Positions 35,328 to 44,431 of a stretch of 64,000 nt of DNA are shown here, piece by piece. The stretch is from Myxococcus stipitatus. GTDB lineage: Bacteria; Myxococcota; Myxococcia; Myxococcales; Myxococcaceae. The stretch spans positions 7,562,001 to 7,626,000 of the forward strand of contig NZ_CP147913.1 in the NCBI RefSeq assembly GCF_037414475.1. The letters are read 5' to 3'. The translations under genes were made by a program, and so were the position numbers. Position 1 is the stretch's first letter. Every line of letters begins with the position of its first letter. The notes under the pieces are model-generated. The model was given only the letters and a program-made list of their open reading frames with translations, searched no databases and was not told where the DNA came from.

Positions 35328-37084
35328 TTCGCTCCTGGCGCGTCTGGCTCGCGGTGAGCGCCTGCTTGTTGTTGGCGCTCGCGGGTGTGGTGTGGCTGTC
35401 CGTCTTCGCGTTGCGGCTGGACAGGGCGGACCGGCAGGCCCGTGAGAGCGCGGCGCGTGAAGAGAACGTGCGCCTGGCGCTGTGGCGGCTCGACTCGGAG
35501 CTGTTTCCGCTCGTGGCGCGCGAGAGCGCGGTGGCCGTGGATGCCTATACGGCCTTGTCTCCGGCGCGAGGCGTGGTGGATGCGGCCCGTCAGCCGCTTC
35601 AAGAGGGCGAGGCCTGGGTGGCCTCACCCTTGATGGCTGGGCCTCCGGAGCATGTCCTGCTCCATTTCCAGGTGGGACCGACGGGAGAGGTCTCCTCGCC
35701 CCAAGTGGTGGACCCGGCGGTGCGAGCCTCGCTGGGGCTTGCGTATCCCGAGGTCGGGGACGAGGTGCTGCGCCACCGGTTGGATAGGGTCTCGGGATGG
35801 CTGAGCCGTTCGGCCGTGCAGGATGCGCTCGCGGGTCGTGTCGCGGCGGGCTCGCGGCGCGCGCCTCGGGAGGAGAGCACGAAGAGAATCCCGGACGAGG
35901 TCCAGTGGACGAAGAACGCGAGCGAGTTCGATGCGCGCTCACGCGGCGCACGCCAGGCCGCGAGCCAGTCCATGGTGAGCTACGGCAAGTTCAAGGCCTT
36001 GCCCCCGGAGACCGACTCGCCCAGCGTGGGCGAGGACATGCGCGCCATCTGGGTGGAGGATGCACTCCTCCTGGTCCGGCGCGTCCAGATCAAGGGCCGC
36101 GAGTACATCCAGGGATGCTGGCTGGACTGGCCCGAGCTCCAGCGCTGGCTGCGAGGCCGGGTGGCGGACTTGCTTCCGGGGGCGACGCTGGAGCCCGTGA
36201 AGGACACCACCACGGAGAAGGGGGAAGGCCGGATGCTGGCGGCGTTGCCGGTGCGGATGGTTCCGGGCGCGGTGCCTCGCGAGGACGGCTCCTCTGGGGC
36301 GCTGTCCTCGTTGCCCGCGGTATTGACGGTGGCATGGAGCGGCGTGCTGCTGGCCGCGGTCGCGGTGGTGGCGCTGCTGGCCGGGGTCGTGTCGCTGAGC
36401 GAGCGCCGGGGCGCGTTCGTCTCGGCGGTGACGCATGAGCTGCGCACACCGCTGACGACGTTCCGGATGTACACGGAGATGCTGGCGGCGGGGATGGTGC
36501 CGGATGCCCAGCGCCGCCAGGAGTACTTCGACATCCTCCATCGCGAGGCGGAGCGGCTGAGCCACCTGGTGGAGAACGTGTTGTCGTATGCCCGCATCGA
36601 GCGGGGACGCGAGCCCGCGAGGCTGGAGCGGGTGTCGGTGGGCGCGTTGTTGTCGCGCATGGAAGAGCGCCTGTCCGAACGAGCGCTCCAGTCGGGTCTG
36701 TCGCTGTGTGTCGACGTGCCTCGCGACGTGGTGGTGATGACGGACCCCTCGGCGGTGGAGCAGATCCTCTTCAACCTCGTGGACAACGCGTCGAAGTACG
36801 CGGTGAACACCCAGGACCCGCGCATCCACTTCGAGCTCGAGCGGCGATGCTCACGGGTGGGGCTGTCGGTGAGAGACCACGGGCCGGGCGTGGACCCCGC
36901 GACGGCGCGCAAGCTCTTCGAGCCCTTCTCCAAGTCCGTCCAGGCCGCCGCGAAATCAGCGCCGGGCGTGGGGCTGGGGTTGGCGCTCTGCCGCAGGCTC
37001 GCGCGAAGCATGCGCGGCGACCTGCGTCATGAGCACGTCCGCGAGGGCGGTGCCCGCTTCGTGCTCTGGCTCCCCACCGCCTGA
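35324..37084 (+). CDS. Membrane sensor histidine kinase
   Basis: 586 residues. One helix near the N terminus (VSACLLLALAGVVWLSVFAL), then a large periplasmic sensor region (about 30-325) with no family I recognise, then a second helix (VAWSGVLLAAVAVVALLAGVV). The kinase core is complete: H-box VTHELRTPLTTF, N-box NLVDNASKYA, G1 VRDHGPGVDP and G2 GVGLGLALCRR. It is the cognate kinase of the OmpR-type regulator. The sensed signal may involve the vWA protein encoded first in this operon. Confidence 0.93.
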   Translation: MIRSWRVWLAVSACLLLALAGVVWLSVFALRLDRADRQARESAAREENVRLALWRLDSELFPLVARESAVAVDAYTALSPARGVVDAARQPLQEGEAWVASPLMAGPPEHVLLHFQVGPTGEVSSPQVVDPAVRASLGLAYPEVGDEVLRHRLDRVSGWLSRSAVQDALAGRVAAGSRRAPREESTKRIPDEVQWTKNASEFDARSRGARQAASQSMVSYGKFKALPPETDSPSVGEDMRAIWVEDALLLVRRVQIKGREYIQGCWLDWPELQRWLRGRVADLLPGATLEPVKDTTTEKGEGRMLAALPVRMVPGAVPREDGSSGALSSLPAVLTVAWSGVLLAAVAVVALLAGVVSLSERRGAFVSAVTHELRTPLTTFRMYTEMLAAGMVPDAQRRQEYFDILHREAERLSHLVENVLSYARIERGREPARLERVSVGALLSRMEERLSERALQSGLSLCVDVPRDVVVMTDPSAVEQILFNLVDNASKYAVNTQDPRIHFELERRCSRVGLSVRDHGPGVDPATARKLFEPFSKSVQAAAKSAPGVGLGLALCRRLARSMRGDLRHEHVREGGARFVLWLPTA

Positions 37085-37296
37085 CGTCAGCGTGGCCTCG
37101 AACAAGCCCGCACGGCGGATGCCCACGCGCCGCATGTCGACCTTCCACGTACAGGCGGGATAATCCTACCGAGCAGGGAATTGTCGGCATTCACGAAAAA
37201 CAATTCTTTATTCTCAAGATCTACGGGGGATGTCGTTGGACTCCATGGCAGGCGCGGCGAAGTGACCCGAGGGGATGTGAGACCCAGGAGGACACG

Positions 37297-37854
37297 ATGG
37301 GCATGCCGGAGATGGCCTCTCTGCTAGAGGGGGCCCGCAACGGGAGTTCGGAGGCTCGGGACAACCTGCGGCGGGTGACGTACCACGAGCTTCGCGAGAT
37401 GACGCATGCGGCCATGAGCAGTGGGATGCCGAGTCCCGCCGTCAGGCCCATGCTGTTGCTCAGGGACATGTGGCTGCGTCTGGCGGGCCATGTGACGGAT
37501 GTAGACCAGCGCAGGCAGTTCCTCGGCGCGGGGGCCCAGGCGATGCGGCGTGTGCTCGTGGATGGCGTGCGTGGCCGCGACGCCCGGCGGAGGGAAGCGC
37601 AGCGCGAGCCGCTGTGTCTGCGCGACGAGGTCTCCGAATCTCCGGTTGGCGTGGCTGTCGACGTGCTGGACCTGGAGCGGATGCTGGTGGACATGGAGGC
37701 CTTCAAGCCGCGCCTCGCCCGGATGTTGGAGCTGCGCTACTTCGCGGGGCTGGGCATCCATGAGACGGCGGCGGTGCTGGGCGTCGCGCCCGCCACCGTC
37801 CGGCGCGACTGGGCCTACGTGCGCGGCTGCCTGTGTGAAGGCGTGGGGCACTGA
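37297..37854 (+). CDS. ECF-type RNA polymerase sigma factor
   Basis: 185 residues. Region 2 is short (RNGSSEARDNLRRVTYHELREMTH); region 4 carries the helix-turn-helix LGIHETAAVLGVAPATVRRDWAYVR. It resembles the Sigma70_ECF group found with Ser/Thr kinases in planctomycetes and myxobacteria. There is a perfect AGGAGG 5 bp before the ATG. No anti-sigma factor is next to it, so control may be by phosphorylation or by its own transcription. The 212 bp upstream include an AT-rich stretch (about 37190-37220) unlike the surroundings, a candidate promoter. Confidence 0.85.
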   Translation: MGMPEMASLLEGARNGSSEARDNLRRVTYHELREMTHAAMSSGMPSPAVRPMLLLRDMWLRLAGHVTDVDQRRQFLGAGAQAMRRVLVDGVRGRDARRREAQREPLCLRDEVSESPVGVAVDVLDLERMLVDMEAFKPRLARMLELRYFAGLGIHETAAVLGVAPATVRRDWAYVRGCLCEGVGH

Positions 37855-37874
37855 CTCGCGACGAGCGGGTGCCG

Positions 37875-39215
37875 TCAGTGTGTTGAGGGCGTGGGGGCGT
37901 GGGCCTCGGGAAGGAACACGATGGCATCGGTGACGGTCCGCACCGGGCCTGAGCCTTCGCTGGTCTCCGTCCCAAACGCCGACGCCTGGTCGACGACGGT
38001 GCCGGCTGGCACTCGCTCCATCAGCACGAGGTGCCGTCCCGGAGTGCGGGCCAGTGTGGCTTCCAGCGAGTCGGGACGAAGGCTGACCACGGAGTGCCCC
38101 GTCGGTGACGTGGGGGTGTAGCGAGTCCCGTCGCCGTAGAGCAACCAGCAGACCCAGAGGCCGCCGGGCCGGGCCTCTTCGATGCGAGTGCCCAGGCTCC
38201 GCCACATCGGCAGGTCATGCGGGGCGCGTCCATAGCGGAGGACCTCCGAGTCGCGCGCCACGTGCATGTCGTGCCCGAGCAGGACCACGCGGGCCCCGGC
38301 GGGAAGCGCCTGTGTCCATCGCGTGTAACGCAAGTACATCTGTGACTCGCGTTCATCGAACATCCGCCGCAGACGCAGGGGGCCTTGCGCGGACGTGTCG
38401 GCTTGGGCCGCATGCCATTCGAAGAACGTGCGGTACGAGAAGGCCAGCTGGTCGAGCGCCGCACGAGCCGCGTCCACCTGCGCCGCGCCGCAGTCGGCGT
38501 CGAGCGAGGTGCGCTCCGTATCGAGGGACACGATGAGCTTTTCGAGGCGCGTCACCTCGGCGGAGGGAGAGGTGTTCCTCGGCGGGGTCAACCGAGGGCG
38601 GAGTGCCTGCACGGAGGGCGTGTCGGCGCAGGACTCGAGTGCTCGTCGTGCGTCGGCATAACCTCCGCCGGGAGCGGCGTCGAAGTCGAAGCCGAAGACG
38701 TGAATCCGTGTGCCTTGTTCCTGCCCGAGCGCACGCAGCCTCCGGAAGAATGAGCGCTCCGCCTCGGCCCAGGCGTCATCTGGTGGCCGGCGGTCACCTC
38801 GGGCGATGGGCGCGAGCTCGCGGCGTTCGTCGTCGTCTTCCCCTGCGTAGCCGTACAGCACCACGCGGTGCAGCCAACGCTCGTCGCCCGTCTTCAGGTA
38901 GCGATCAATCCTCGCGGCATCCGAGGCGCCCATCTCGAGTGCGATGTGCCGCACCCCGTTGCGCTGAATCAGCCGCCGTAGGAACGCCAGGCGGTACTCA
39001 TATTTCTCCGCGACGAAGTGGTCGCCCTCGCCGAGCGCGAGGACCGGGTGTTGCTTCGCCGCGCGGTCCACTTCGGCGGCGACGGCCTCGGGGAGTGCTT
39101 CGGGCCACGCCGGGCCAAGCTCGATGACCGACGTGGACGGAAGTGCTGGCGCCGCCGGCGTGGCACATCCCGTGAGCGCGCAGGTCATCACCACCCAGAG
39201 AAGGGGCGTTCGCAT
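37875..39215 (-). CDS. Erythromycin-esterase-like lipoprotein
   Basis: 446 residues from MRTPLLWVVM. The lipobox ALTGC gives a lipid-anchored protein after cleavage before the Cys. The mature part has the erythromycin-esterase/succinoglycan-biosynthesis fold: LALGEGDHFVAEKYEYR (catalytic Glu/His region), HIALEMG, and GHDMHVARDS near the C terminus. Known members hydrolyse macrolide lactones, but many are uncharacterised, and a cell-envelope location argues against simple resistance. On the minus strand a TTGACA (39245-39250) with a weak -10 precedes the start closely. Confidence 0.82.
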   Translation of the reverse strand: MRTPLLWVVMTCALTGCATPAAPALPSTSVIELGPAWPEALPEAVAAEVDRAAKQHPVLALGEGDHFVAEKYEYRLAFLRRLIQRNGVRHIALEMGASDAARIDRYLKTGDERWLHRVVLYGYAGEDDDERRELAPIARGDRRPPDDAWAEAERSFFRRLRALGQEQGTRIHVFGFDFDAAPGGGYADARRALESCADTPSVQALRPRLTPPRNTSPSAEVTRLEKLIVSLDTERTSLDADCGAAQVDAARAALDQLAFSYRTFFEWHAAQADTSAQGPLRLRRMFDERESQMYLRYTRWTQALPAGARVVLLGHDMHVARDSEVLRYGRAPHDLPMWRSLGTRIEEARPGGLWVCWLLYGDGTRYTPTSPTGHSVVSLRPDSLEATLARTPGRHLVLMERVPAGTVVDQASAFGTETSEGSGPVRTVTDAIVFLPEAHAPTPSTH

Positions 39216-39282
39216 GAGGTTCAAGCTAAACGACAAATAGTTTCTGTCAAACAATAATAAATCGCCGTGGTACGATGCGTCC

Positions 39283-39837
39283 ATGGACACATCCGTTCCC
39301 GCGTCGGTGACGCCTCGCGCCGCGCCACGTGCTCGCCAGGAAGCACCCTTGCGCATTGCCCGTCTGTTCCGCGTGTTCGCCGTGGCCATCCCGCTGAGTG
39401 TGCTCGCGGTGGTCGCGTGGTCGCCCATCGACGAGCTCGCGCGTGCCTTGGGGGTTCCTGTTCCCACCGACATGGGACTGCTGCTGCGCACGGCGTTGAT
39501 GGGGCTCGCGCTCTTGCCGGTGCTCGCCACCGCGCTTTCTCTCGAGGCGTTGCGCCGCTGCGCGCTCGCCGTTCACGAGGGCCGAGGTCTGACGCTCGAA
39601 CTGGCGCGCCACCTGCGTGCCGCCGGCACGTGGATGCTCGTCTCCAGTGGAGGCGCGCTCGTCGTGCCGACGTTGGCGGGACTGCTGGTCTCCGTGTCGA
39701 GCGGGAGAATCACCCTGATGGTGCACGTGGGCACGGGTGTGGTGCTGCCCATCATCCTCGCGGCGGCGCTACGGTTGCTCGGTGGGGTGGTGGTCTCCGC
39801 CGCCACGATGGCCGAAGACCACGCGCAGATTGTGTGA
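39283..39837 (+). CDS. DUF2975-type membrane protein
   Basis: 184 residues with four hydrophobic helices (VFAVAIPLSVLAVVAW, LLLRTALMGLALLPVLATAL, then two after residue 110). The arrangement and the following HTH gene match DUF2975/YozG-type pairs of Bacillus and actinobacteria. The short upstream region is unusually AT-rich and is shared with the divergent lipoprotein gene. Function unknown; such pairs behave like membrane-linked autoregulators. Confidence 0.72.
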   Translation: MDTSVPASVTPRAAPRARQEAPLRIARLFRVFAVAIPLSVLAVVAWSPIDELARALGVPVPTDMGLLLRTALMGLALLPVLATALSLEALRRCALAVHEGRGLTLELARHLRAAGTWMLVSSGGALVVPTLAGLLVSVSSGRITLMVHVGTGVVLPIILAAALRLLGGVVVSAATMAEDHAQIV

Positions 39838-39841
39838 GCCC

Positions 39842-40084
39842 ATGCCCATCACCGTCCGCCTCGCTGTCGTGCTCGCCGAACGGCAGGTCCGCTCGAAGGA
39901 GCTCGCGGAGTATGTCGGCATCACCGAAGCCAACCTCTCCCTGCTCAAGCAGGGAAAGGTGAAGGGCGTTCGCTTCGAGACCCTGGCTCGCATCTGCGAG
40001 TACCTCGACTGCCAACCCGGAGACCTCCTGCAATACGTCCCAGAGGACGGTGCGCGCCGCGAGTCACCACGCCGCGCCGGGTGA
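39842..40084 (+). CDS. Small Cro/C1-type HTH regulator (YozG-like)
   Basis: 80 residues. Almost all of the protein is one XRE-type helix-turn-helix: LAERQVRSKELAEYVGITEANLSLLKQG, then VKGVRFETLARICEYLDCQPGDLLQY, the typical YozG end. The ATG lies 4 bp after the DUF2975 stop, so the two are co-expressed. It probably represses its own operon from the AT-rich region at 39216-39282. Confidence 0.85.
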   Translation: MPITVRLAVVLAERQVRSKELAEYVGITEANLSLLKQGKVKGVRFETLARICEYLDCQPGDLLQYVPEDGARRESPRRAG

Positions 40085-40109
40085 GCGGCGATGTCGAAGC
40101 CGCGTGGCT

Positions 40110-41858
40110 TCAGCGCAGCAGCAGTCGCCGCACGAGGGGGAGGGGCAGACTGCCCTGGGAGACGAAGGCGTCGTGGAACTGCTTGAGGCCTTGTCCCTTC
40201 GCGGCCTGGTAGTCCTTCGCCAGCCGCTGCACCTCCAGCTTGCCGAACGTGTAGTAGAGGTACGTGGGGTTGTAGGCGCCGCGCCGCGCTTCTTCGTAGG
40301 CGTTCGCGGGCTGCTGGAAGCACTTCTCGCGGAACAGCTTCGCGCCGTCCTCCACCGTCCACCCCGCGGTGTGCAGCTTGATGCCGACGACATAGCGGCA
40401 GTCGCGCAAGAGGGCCTCGGAGAGCTGGGCCAGGCGAAGCTTGGGGTTACCGCCGCCGAAGCCCTGGTCCAACATCATCTGCTCGGTGTAGTGCGCCCAG
40501 CCCTCGGCGTTGCTGCCCACGGCGACGAGCTTGCGGACCTTGGTGGGGAAGCGGGGCGCATAGAGGAACTGGAGGTAGTGCCCCGGCCAGACCTCGTGGA
40601 TGTTGATGACCGACACGACGGGGGCGTTGAAGAGGCGCAGGTGCTCCTCTTTGTGCCGGGCATCCCAGTCCGGCTCCACGGGAGTGACGTAGTAGAAGGC
40701 CTCGGTGGCCTTCGTCTCGTAAGGGCCCGGCGTGTCCATGGACGCGAAGGAGCCCGAGCGCGCGTACGGCGGCGTCTCCTCCACGCGAGGCCGCACCTCC
40801 GAGGGAATGGTGACCAGGTCCTTCTCGACGAGGAACTGGCGAACGCCCTCCACCGAGCGGCGCACCGAGGGGATGAGGTCCTCCGCCGTGGGGTGGTCCT
40901 CTTCCAGCTTCGCCATCACCTGCGCGGGTGAGAGCCGCGCATCGATGCGCTTCGCGGTGGCCACGAAGTCGCGGTAGTCCTTCTCGAGGTTCGCCTCTCC
41001 GAGCGCGAGCAACTCTGGGAGCGGCAGGTCAATCATCTCCTCGTAGCGCAGCTTGGTGAGGAAGTGCTCCGGGCCCAGCGCGTACTTCCCCGTCGAGCGT
41101 GGAAGCAGGTCCTTCTCCAGCCACCGCGCGAAGTCCTGCACCGAGGCCACCGCCGCCGCGTTGGCCGCGTTGAACTCGGCGAGCAGCGCGGCGTCACTTC
41201 CCGCGGCGTCCTTGGCCCACGTCGCCACCGAGCCTTCGAAGAAACCCACGGAGCCCTTCGCCATGCGGATGGCCAGGTCCGTGAACTCGCGTGGAGGCGT
41301 CTGGACGTTGGCCTTGCCCGCGGCGAAGACGGACGGGACGGCCTTCAGCCGCGCAATCGCCGAGCGCAGGCGCTCCGCCTTGGGGGCGAAGTCGCGCTTC
41401 ATCAGCCCATCGATGGCGCCGCCGGGAAGCCCCGCGTACTGCATGGGGTTGTGCTCCCAGCTCCGGATGACGGTCAGCTCGAACTGCTCCGCGAGGAGCT
41501 GGCTCTCCAGCGCCTCCCAGTCGATGGCGTCATCGAAAGACAGCGAGCCCCGGTCCACGGCGCGCAGGCGGGAGAGCAGCGTGTCCAGCTCGCGAATGCG
41601 GGCCTCGATGCGAGGCCGGCTCCAGTCCTCCAGCCGGGGGTCGTACTCATGCAGTCCCACCGCCGTGCCGTTGGACGGCGAGAAGTCGAACGACGCGGCG
41701 AAGATGGAATCCACCAGCTCCGGGAACTTCTCCGGAGTCCGGGTGCTCGCCGAGGACTGCTCCACGGGCGGAGCCGATGGAACCTGCCTGGCGCAGGCAC
41801 TGAGGAGTCCGCAGGCGGTGAGCAGGAGCGTGCGAACGGGGCGGAAGGCTTGGCGCAT
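40110..41858 (-). CDS. DUF885-family putative metallopeptidase lipoprotein
   Basis: 582 residues. Signal peptide with lipobox LLSAC, so probably lipid-anchored. The DUF885 family shows a gluzincin-like zinc motif, here VINIHEVWPGHYLQ, with a downstream EGWAHYTEQMM supplying the third ligand and catalytic region. It is expected to be an envelope peptidase of unknown substrate. It is convergent with the small HTH gene and 22 bp downstream of the M20 hydrolase on the same strand, so co-transcription of the two envelope hydrolases is plausible. Confidence 0.85.
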   Translation of the reverse strand: MRQAFRPVRTLLLTACGLLSACARQVPSAPPVEQSSASTRTPEKFPELVDSIFAASFDFSPSNGTAVGLHEYDPRLEDWSRPRIEARIRELDTLLSRLRAVDRGSLSFDDAIDWEALESQLLAEQFELTVIRSWEHNPMQYAGLPGGAIDGLMKRDFAPKAERLRSAIARLKAVPSVFAAGKANVQTPPREFTDLAIRMAKGSVGFFEGSVATWAKDAAGSDAALLAEFNAANAAAVASVQDFARWLEKDLLPRSTGKYALGPEHFLTKLRYEEMIDLPLPELLALGEANLEKDYRDFVATAKRIDARLSPAQVMAKLEEDHPTAEDLIPSVRRSVEGVRQFLVEKDLVTIPSEVRPRVEETPPYARSGSFASMDTPGPYETKATEAFYYVTPVEPDWDARHKEEHLRLFNAPVVSVINIHEVWPGHYLQFLYAPRFPTKVRKLVAVGSNAEGWAHYTEQMMLDQGFGGGNPKLRLAQLSEALLRDCRYVVGIKLHTAGWTVEDGAKLFREKCFQQPANAYEEARRGAYNPTYLYYTFGKLEVQRLAKDYQAAKGQGLKQFHDAFVSQGSLPLPLVRRLLLR

Positions 41859-41880
41859 TCCGCCGTTCTAACAAGGCGGC

Positions 41881-43197
41881 TCAGGGCTTGCTCAACAGCT
41901 CCAGCGCCGAGCTCGTCAGGGCCGTGACACCCGTGCGCAGAGTGCGCTCCCGGTCGGGGATGAAGCCGGAGGAGTGGAGGGAGGGCAGCGGCTCTCCTCC
42001 CGAGCGTGACTGCTGGAAGCGCTGCGGCTCCACCGCGCCGAGCCACAGCATCACGGCCGGGACTCCCGCGCGGCCGTATTCGGAGAAGTCCTCGCCACCC
42101 ATCACGGGTTGAGCTTCGCCCACGTTCTTCTCGCCCAGCGTGCGAATCAGGGATTCGGTGAGCCTGCGGGTGAGCGCCGGGTCGTTGTAGGTGGCGGGCG
42201 TGCCCTCGGTGACGGCGACATCGGGAGGGCGGGTCGCGCCCGAGACGAGGGCCTCTGCCTTCGCGATGCGCTCGATGCCCGCGAGCAGCGCCTTGCGCAC
42301 CTCCGGCTTGTACGAGCGGACCGTGAGCTGGAGCCGGACTTCATCCGGGATGATGTTGTGCTTGGTGCCACCTTGGATGGAGCCCACCGTCACCACCGCG
42401 GGCTCCAGGGGATGTTTCTCGCGGCTGACCAGGGTCTGGAGCGAGAGCACCAGTCGCGCCGCCATCACCACGGGGTCCACCGTGGTGTGGGGATACGCGC
42501 CGTGACCTCCCTTGCCGTAGAGCGTGATGTCCACCGAATCCACGTGCGCCATGGCGTAGCCCGCCACGTACTCCACGCGTCCCGCGGGTGCGGCCGTGGT
42601 GTTGTGGAGCGCCACCGCGAAGTCGGGCTTGGGGAAGCGCTTGAAGAGGCCATCGGCCAGCATCTTCCGAGCCCCCGCGCCAATCTCCTCCGCGGGCTGG
42701 CCCACCATCATCAAGGTGCCACGCCACTGGTCCTTCTTGCGCGACAGCAGCGTGGCGGTGCCCAGCCACACCGTCATGTGCACGTCATGTCCGCACGCGT
42801 GCATCACCGGCACCGTCTGGCCCTCGCCATTCTTGACGCTCACCTTGCTGGCGTAGGCCAGGCCCGTCTTCTCCTCCATGGGCAGTCCGTCCAGGTCCGT
42901 GCGCAACATCACGGTGGGGCCCGGGCCGTTGCGCAGCACGGCCACGACTCCCGTGCCACCGACGCCCGTGGTGACGTCGAAGCCCAGCTTGCGCAGACGC
43001 TCGGCGAGCTTCGCGGCGGTCTTCTCTTCCTGGAACGACAGCTCGGGGTTCTGGTGCAGGTCCCGATAGAACACGTCCAGCTCGGGATAGAGGCCCTCCA
43101 GCGCGCTCAGGACTGGAGAGGGTTGTGCCGCGAGCGAGCGTCCGATGGGCGAAGCCAGGAGGACAACGAGCAAGGCCAGCAGGGAAGGGCGGTTCAC
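41881..43197 (-). CDS. Exported M20 amidohydrolase (hippurate/IAA-amino-acid hydrolase-like)
   Basis: 438 residues. A cleavable signal peptide (LLALLVVLLASPIGRSLA) precedes an M20D-type amidohydrolase. DLHQNPELSFQE at the start and MHACGHDVHMT carry the metal Cys/His and Asp, followed by GQPAEEIGAGARKML (catalytic Glu) and GGEDFSEYG near the end. It removes acyl groups from amino acids or peptides in the periplasm. It precedes the DUF885 gene by 22 bp. Confidence 0.9.
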   Translation of the reverse strand: MNRPSLLALLVVLLASPIGRSLAAQPSPVLSALEGLYPELDVFYRDLHQNPELSFQEEKTAAKLAERLRKLGFDVTTGVGGTGVVAVLRNGPGPTVMLRTDLDGLPMEEKTGLAYASKVSVKNGEGQTVPVMHACGHDVHMTVWLGTATLLSRKKDQWRGTLMMVGQPAEEIGAGARKMLADGLFKRFPKPDFAVALHNTTAAPAGRVEYVAGYAMAHVDSVDITLYGKGGHGAYPHTTVDPVVMAARLVLSLQTLVSREKHPLEPAVVTVGSIQGGTKHNIIPDEVRLQLTVRSYKPEVRKALLAGIERIAKAEALVSGATRPPDVAVTEGTPATYNDPALTRRLTESLIRTLGEKNVGEAQPVMGGEDFSEYGRAGVPAVMLWLGAVEPQRFQQSRSGGEPLPSLHSSGFIPDRERTLRTGVTALTSSALELLSKP

Positions 43198-43264
43198 CAG
43201 GAGGTCTCCGGTCCGTTGCGAGGGCCGCGCTACTACACCACATCGGTGTCCTCGGCGGCTCGCG

Positions 43265-44353
43265 TCAGCGGGGCGTCATCGACGCGGTTCGGGCCCGGTC
43301 GACGTCCGGTGAGAACCCCGTGTCCCGCAGGAAGTCGAACCAGCGCTCCAGCACGGTGGTCACGGGAGGCAGCTCCAAGCCCATGCGTCGGGCCAAGGCG
43401 AGGGTGGGCTCCACCGGGTAGCGGGCCGTGTCGAGGAAGTCGAGCGACTCCGCCGCCGTTCCGAGCAGCCGCTCAGGAAGCCATCGCACCCAGGAGACAG
43501 GAAGGGCGATGCGGGGCGCGCTGCGTCCCGAGCGCTTCGCCGCCCAGCGCAGGAGTTCGTGAAGAGGTGGAGTCGCCGGGTCCAACAGCGTGTACTCCTG
43601 CCCTCGTGTTTCGGGGAACTCCACGACACCCGCGAGGAACCGCGCCATGACGTCCACGGACACCACCGGCACGAAGGTCTCCGCGCTTCCCAGCAGCACG
43701 GGCGTCTTGCCCGCATGGATGCGCTGCAACGTGTCCCCCAACCCCAGTCGTTGCACGGTGGCCCCCGTGCGACTGTCGCCCACGACGGAGGCCGGATGCA
43801 CCGAGGTGATGGGCACACCCAACTGAGCCGCGGTCTCCAGCGCCACGCGATGCGCCAGTCCCTTCGACGCTTCATAGGCCCCCGCGCCCGAGAAGCTCAG
43901 CTCAGGGGCGGGGATGACGGAGCCCGTGGCATCCAGCCGAGGACCGATGCGATAGCCGCCGATGAGCACGAGCCGCCGCCGCGCTGGCAGTCGAGACGTC
44001 AACTCCACCACGGCGCGAGACCCCTCGACATTGGTCCGCCGAGCCACCTCGGGAGGCAGATGCCAGGCGAAGCGAGCTCCCAGATGGAACACGTCCCGGA
44101 CGCCTTGGAGTGACGCTTCGTCCTCGGGGCTGAGTCCCAGACGAGGTGCATCCAGGTCGCCCTCCATGAACACGAGGTGGCGCGGCTCGCCTCCAAGTGC
44201 CGCCATCCAGTCCTGATACTCCTGGGCGCGTGTTTGAACATGGCGCGACAGCAGGGCCACGCGCCGCCCCTGTCGCGTGAGCTCGGGAACGAGCCACCGA
44301 CCGATGAGCCCCGTGGAGCCGATGACGAGCGAGTCGACGGATGTGTCCTTCAT
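43265..44353 (-). CDS. NAD-dependent epimerase/dehydratase (extended SDR)
   Basis: 362 residues. The Rossmann loop VIGSTGLIGRW is at residues 10-20; the catalytic dyad is in GAYEASKGLAHR (Tyr-x3-Lys); HPASVVGDSRTGA is typical of extended SDRs acting on sugars or steroid-like alcohols. Substrate not readable. A TAGACCGGT-type palindrome lies 18 bp upstream of the start, and a TetR gene of the same orientation lies 78 bp upstream, so the SDR is probably induced by loss of TetR binding. Confidence 0.85.
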   Translation of the reverse strand: MKDTSVDSLVIGSTGLIGRWLVPELTRQGRRVALLSRHVQTRAQEYQDWMAALGGEPRHLVFMEGDLDAPRLGLSPEDEASLQGVRDVFHLGARFAWHLPPEVARRTNVEGSRAVVELTSRLPARRRLVLIGGYRIGPRLDATGSVIPAPELSFSGAGAYEASKGLAHRVALETAAQLGVPITSVHPASVVGDSRTGATVQRLGLGDTLQRIHAGKTPVLLGSAETFVPVVSVDVMARFLAGVVEFPETRGQEYTLLDPATPPLHELLRWAAKRSGRSAPRIALPVSWVRWLPERLLGTAAESLDFLDTARYPVEPTLALARRMGLELPPVTTVLERWFDFLRDTGFSPDVDRARTASMTPR

Positions 44354-44370
44354 GATGTCCTCTCTTTATG

Positions 44371-44384
44371 TAGACCGGTTTGCA
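44371..44384. promoter_or_regulatory. Candidate TetR-family operator
   Basis: TAGACCGGTTTGCA is close to the TAGACC/GGTCTA palindrome used by LmrA/YxaF-type regulators. It lies 18-31 bp upstream of the SDR start in an AT-rich patch that also reads TGCATATTATATGG, a plausible promoter. Confidence 0.5.
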
Positions 44385-44431
44385 TATTATATGGGTGTGA
44401 CGAAATGCCCCGACCTTGTTGGCCTGGGCCG

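Noticed and set aside
39216..39282. Leaderless promoter TTGACA-N16-TAGCTT for the erythromycin-esterase-like gene
   Set aside because: The -35 is perfect but the -10 is weak and would start the RNA almost at the ATG; not strong enough to annotate.
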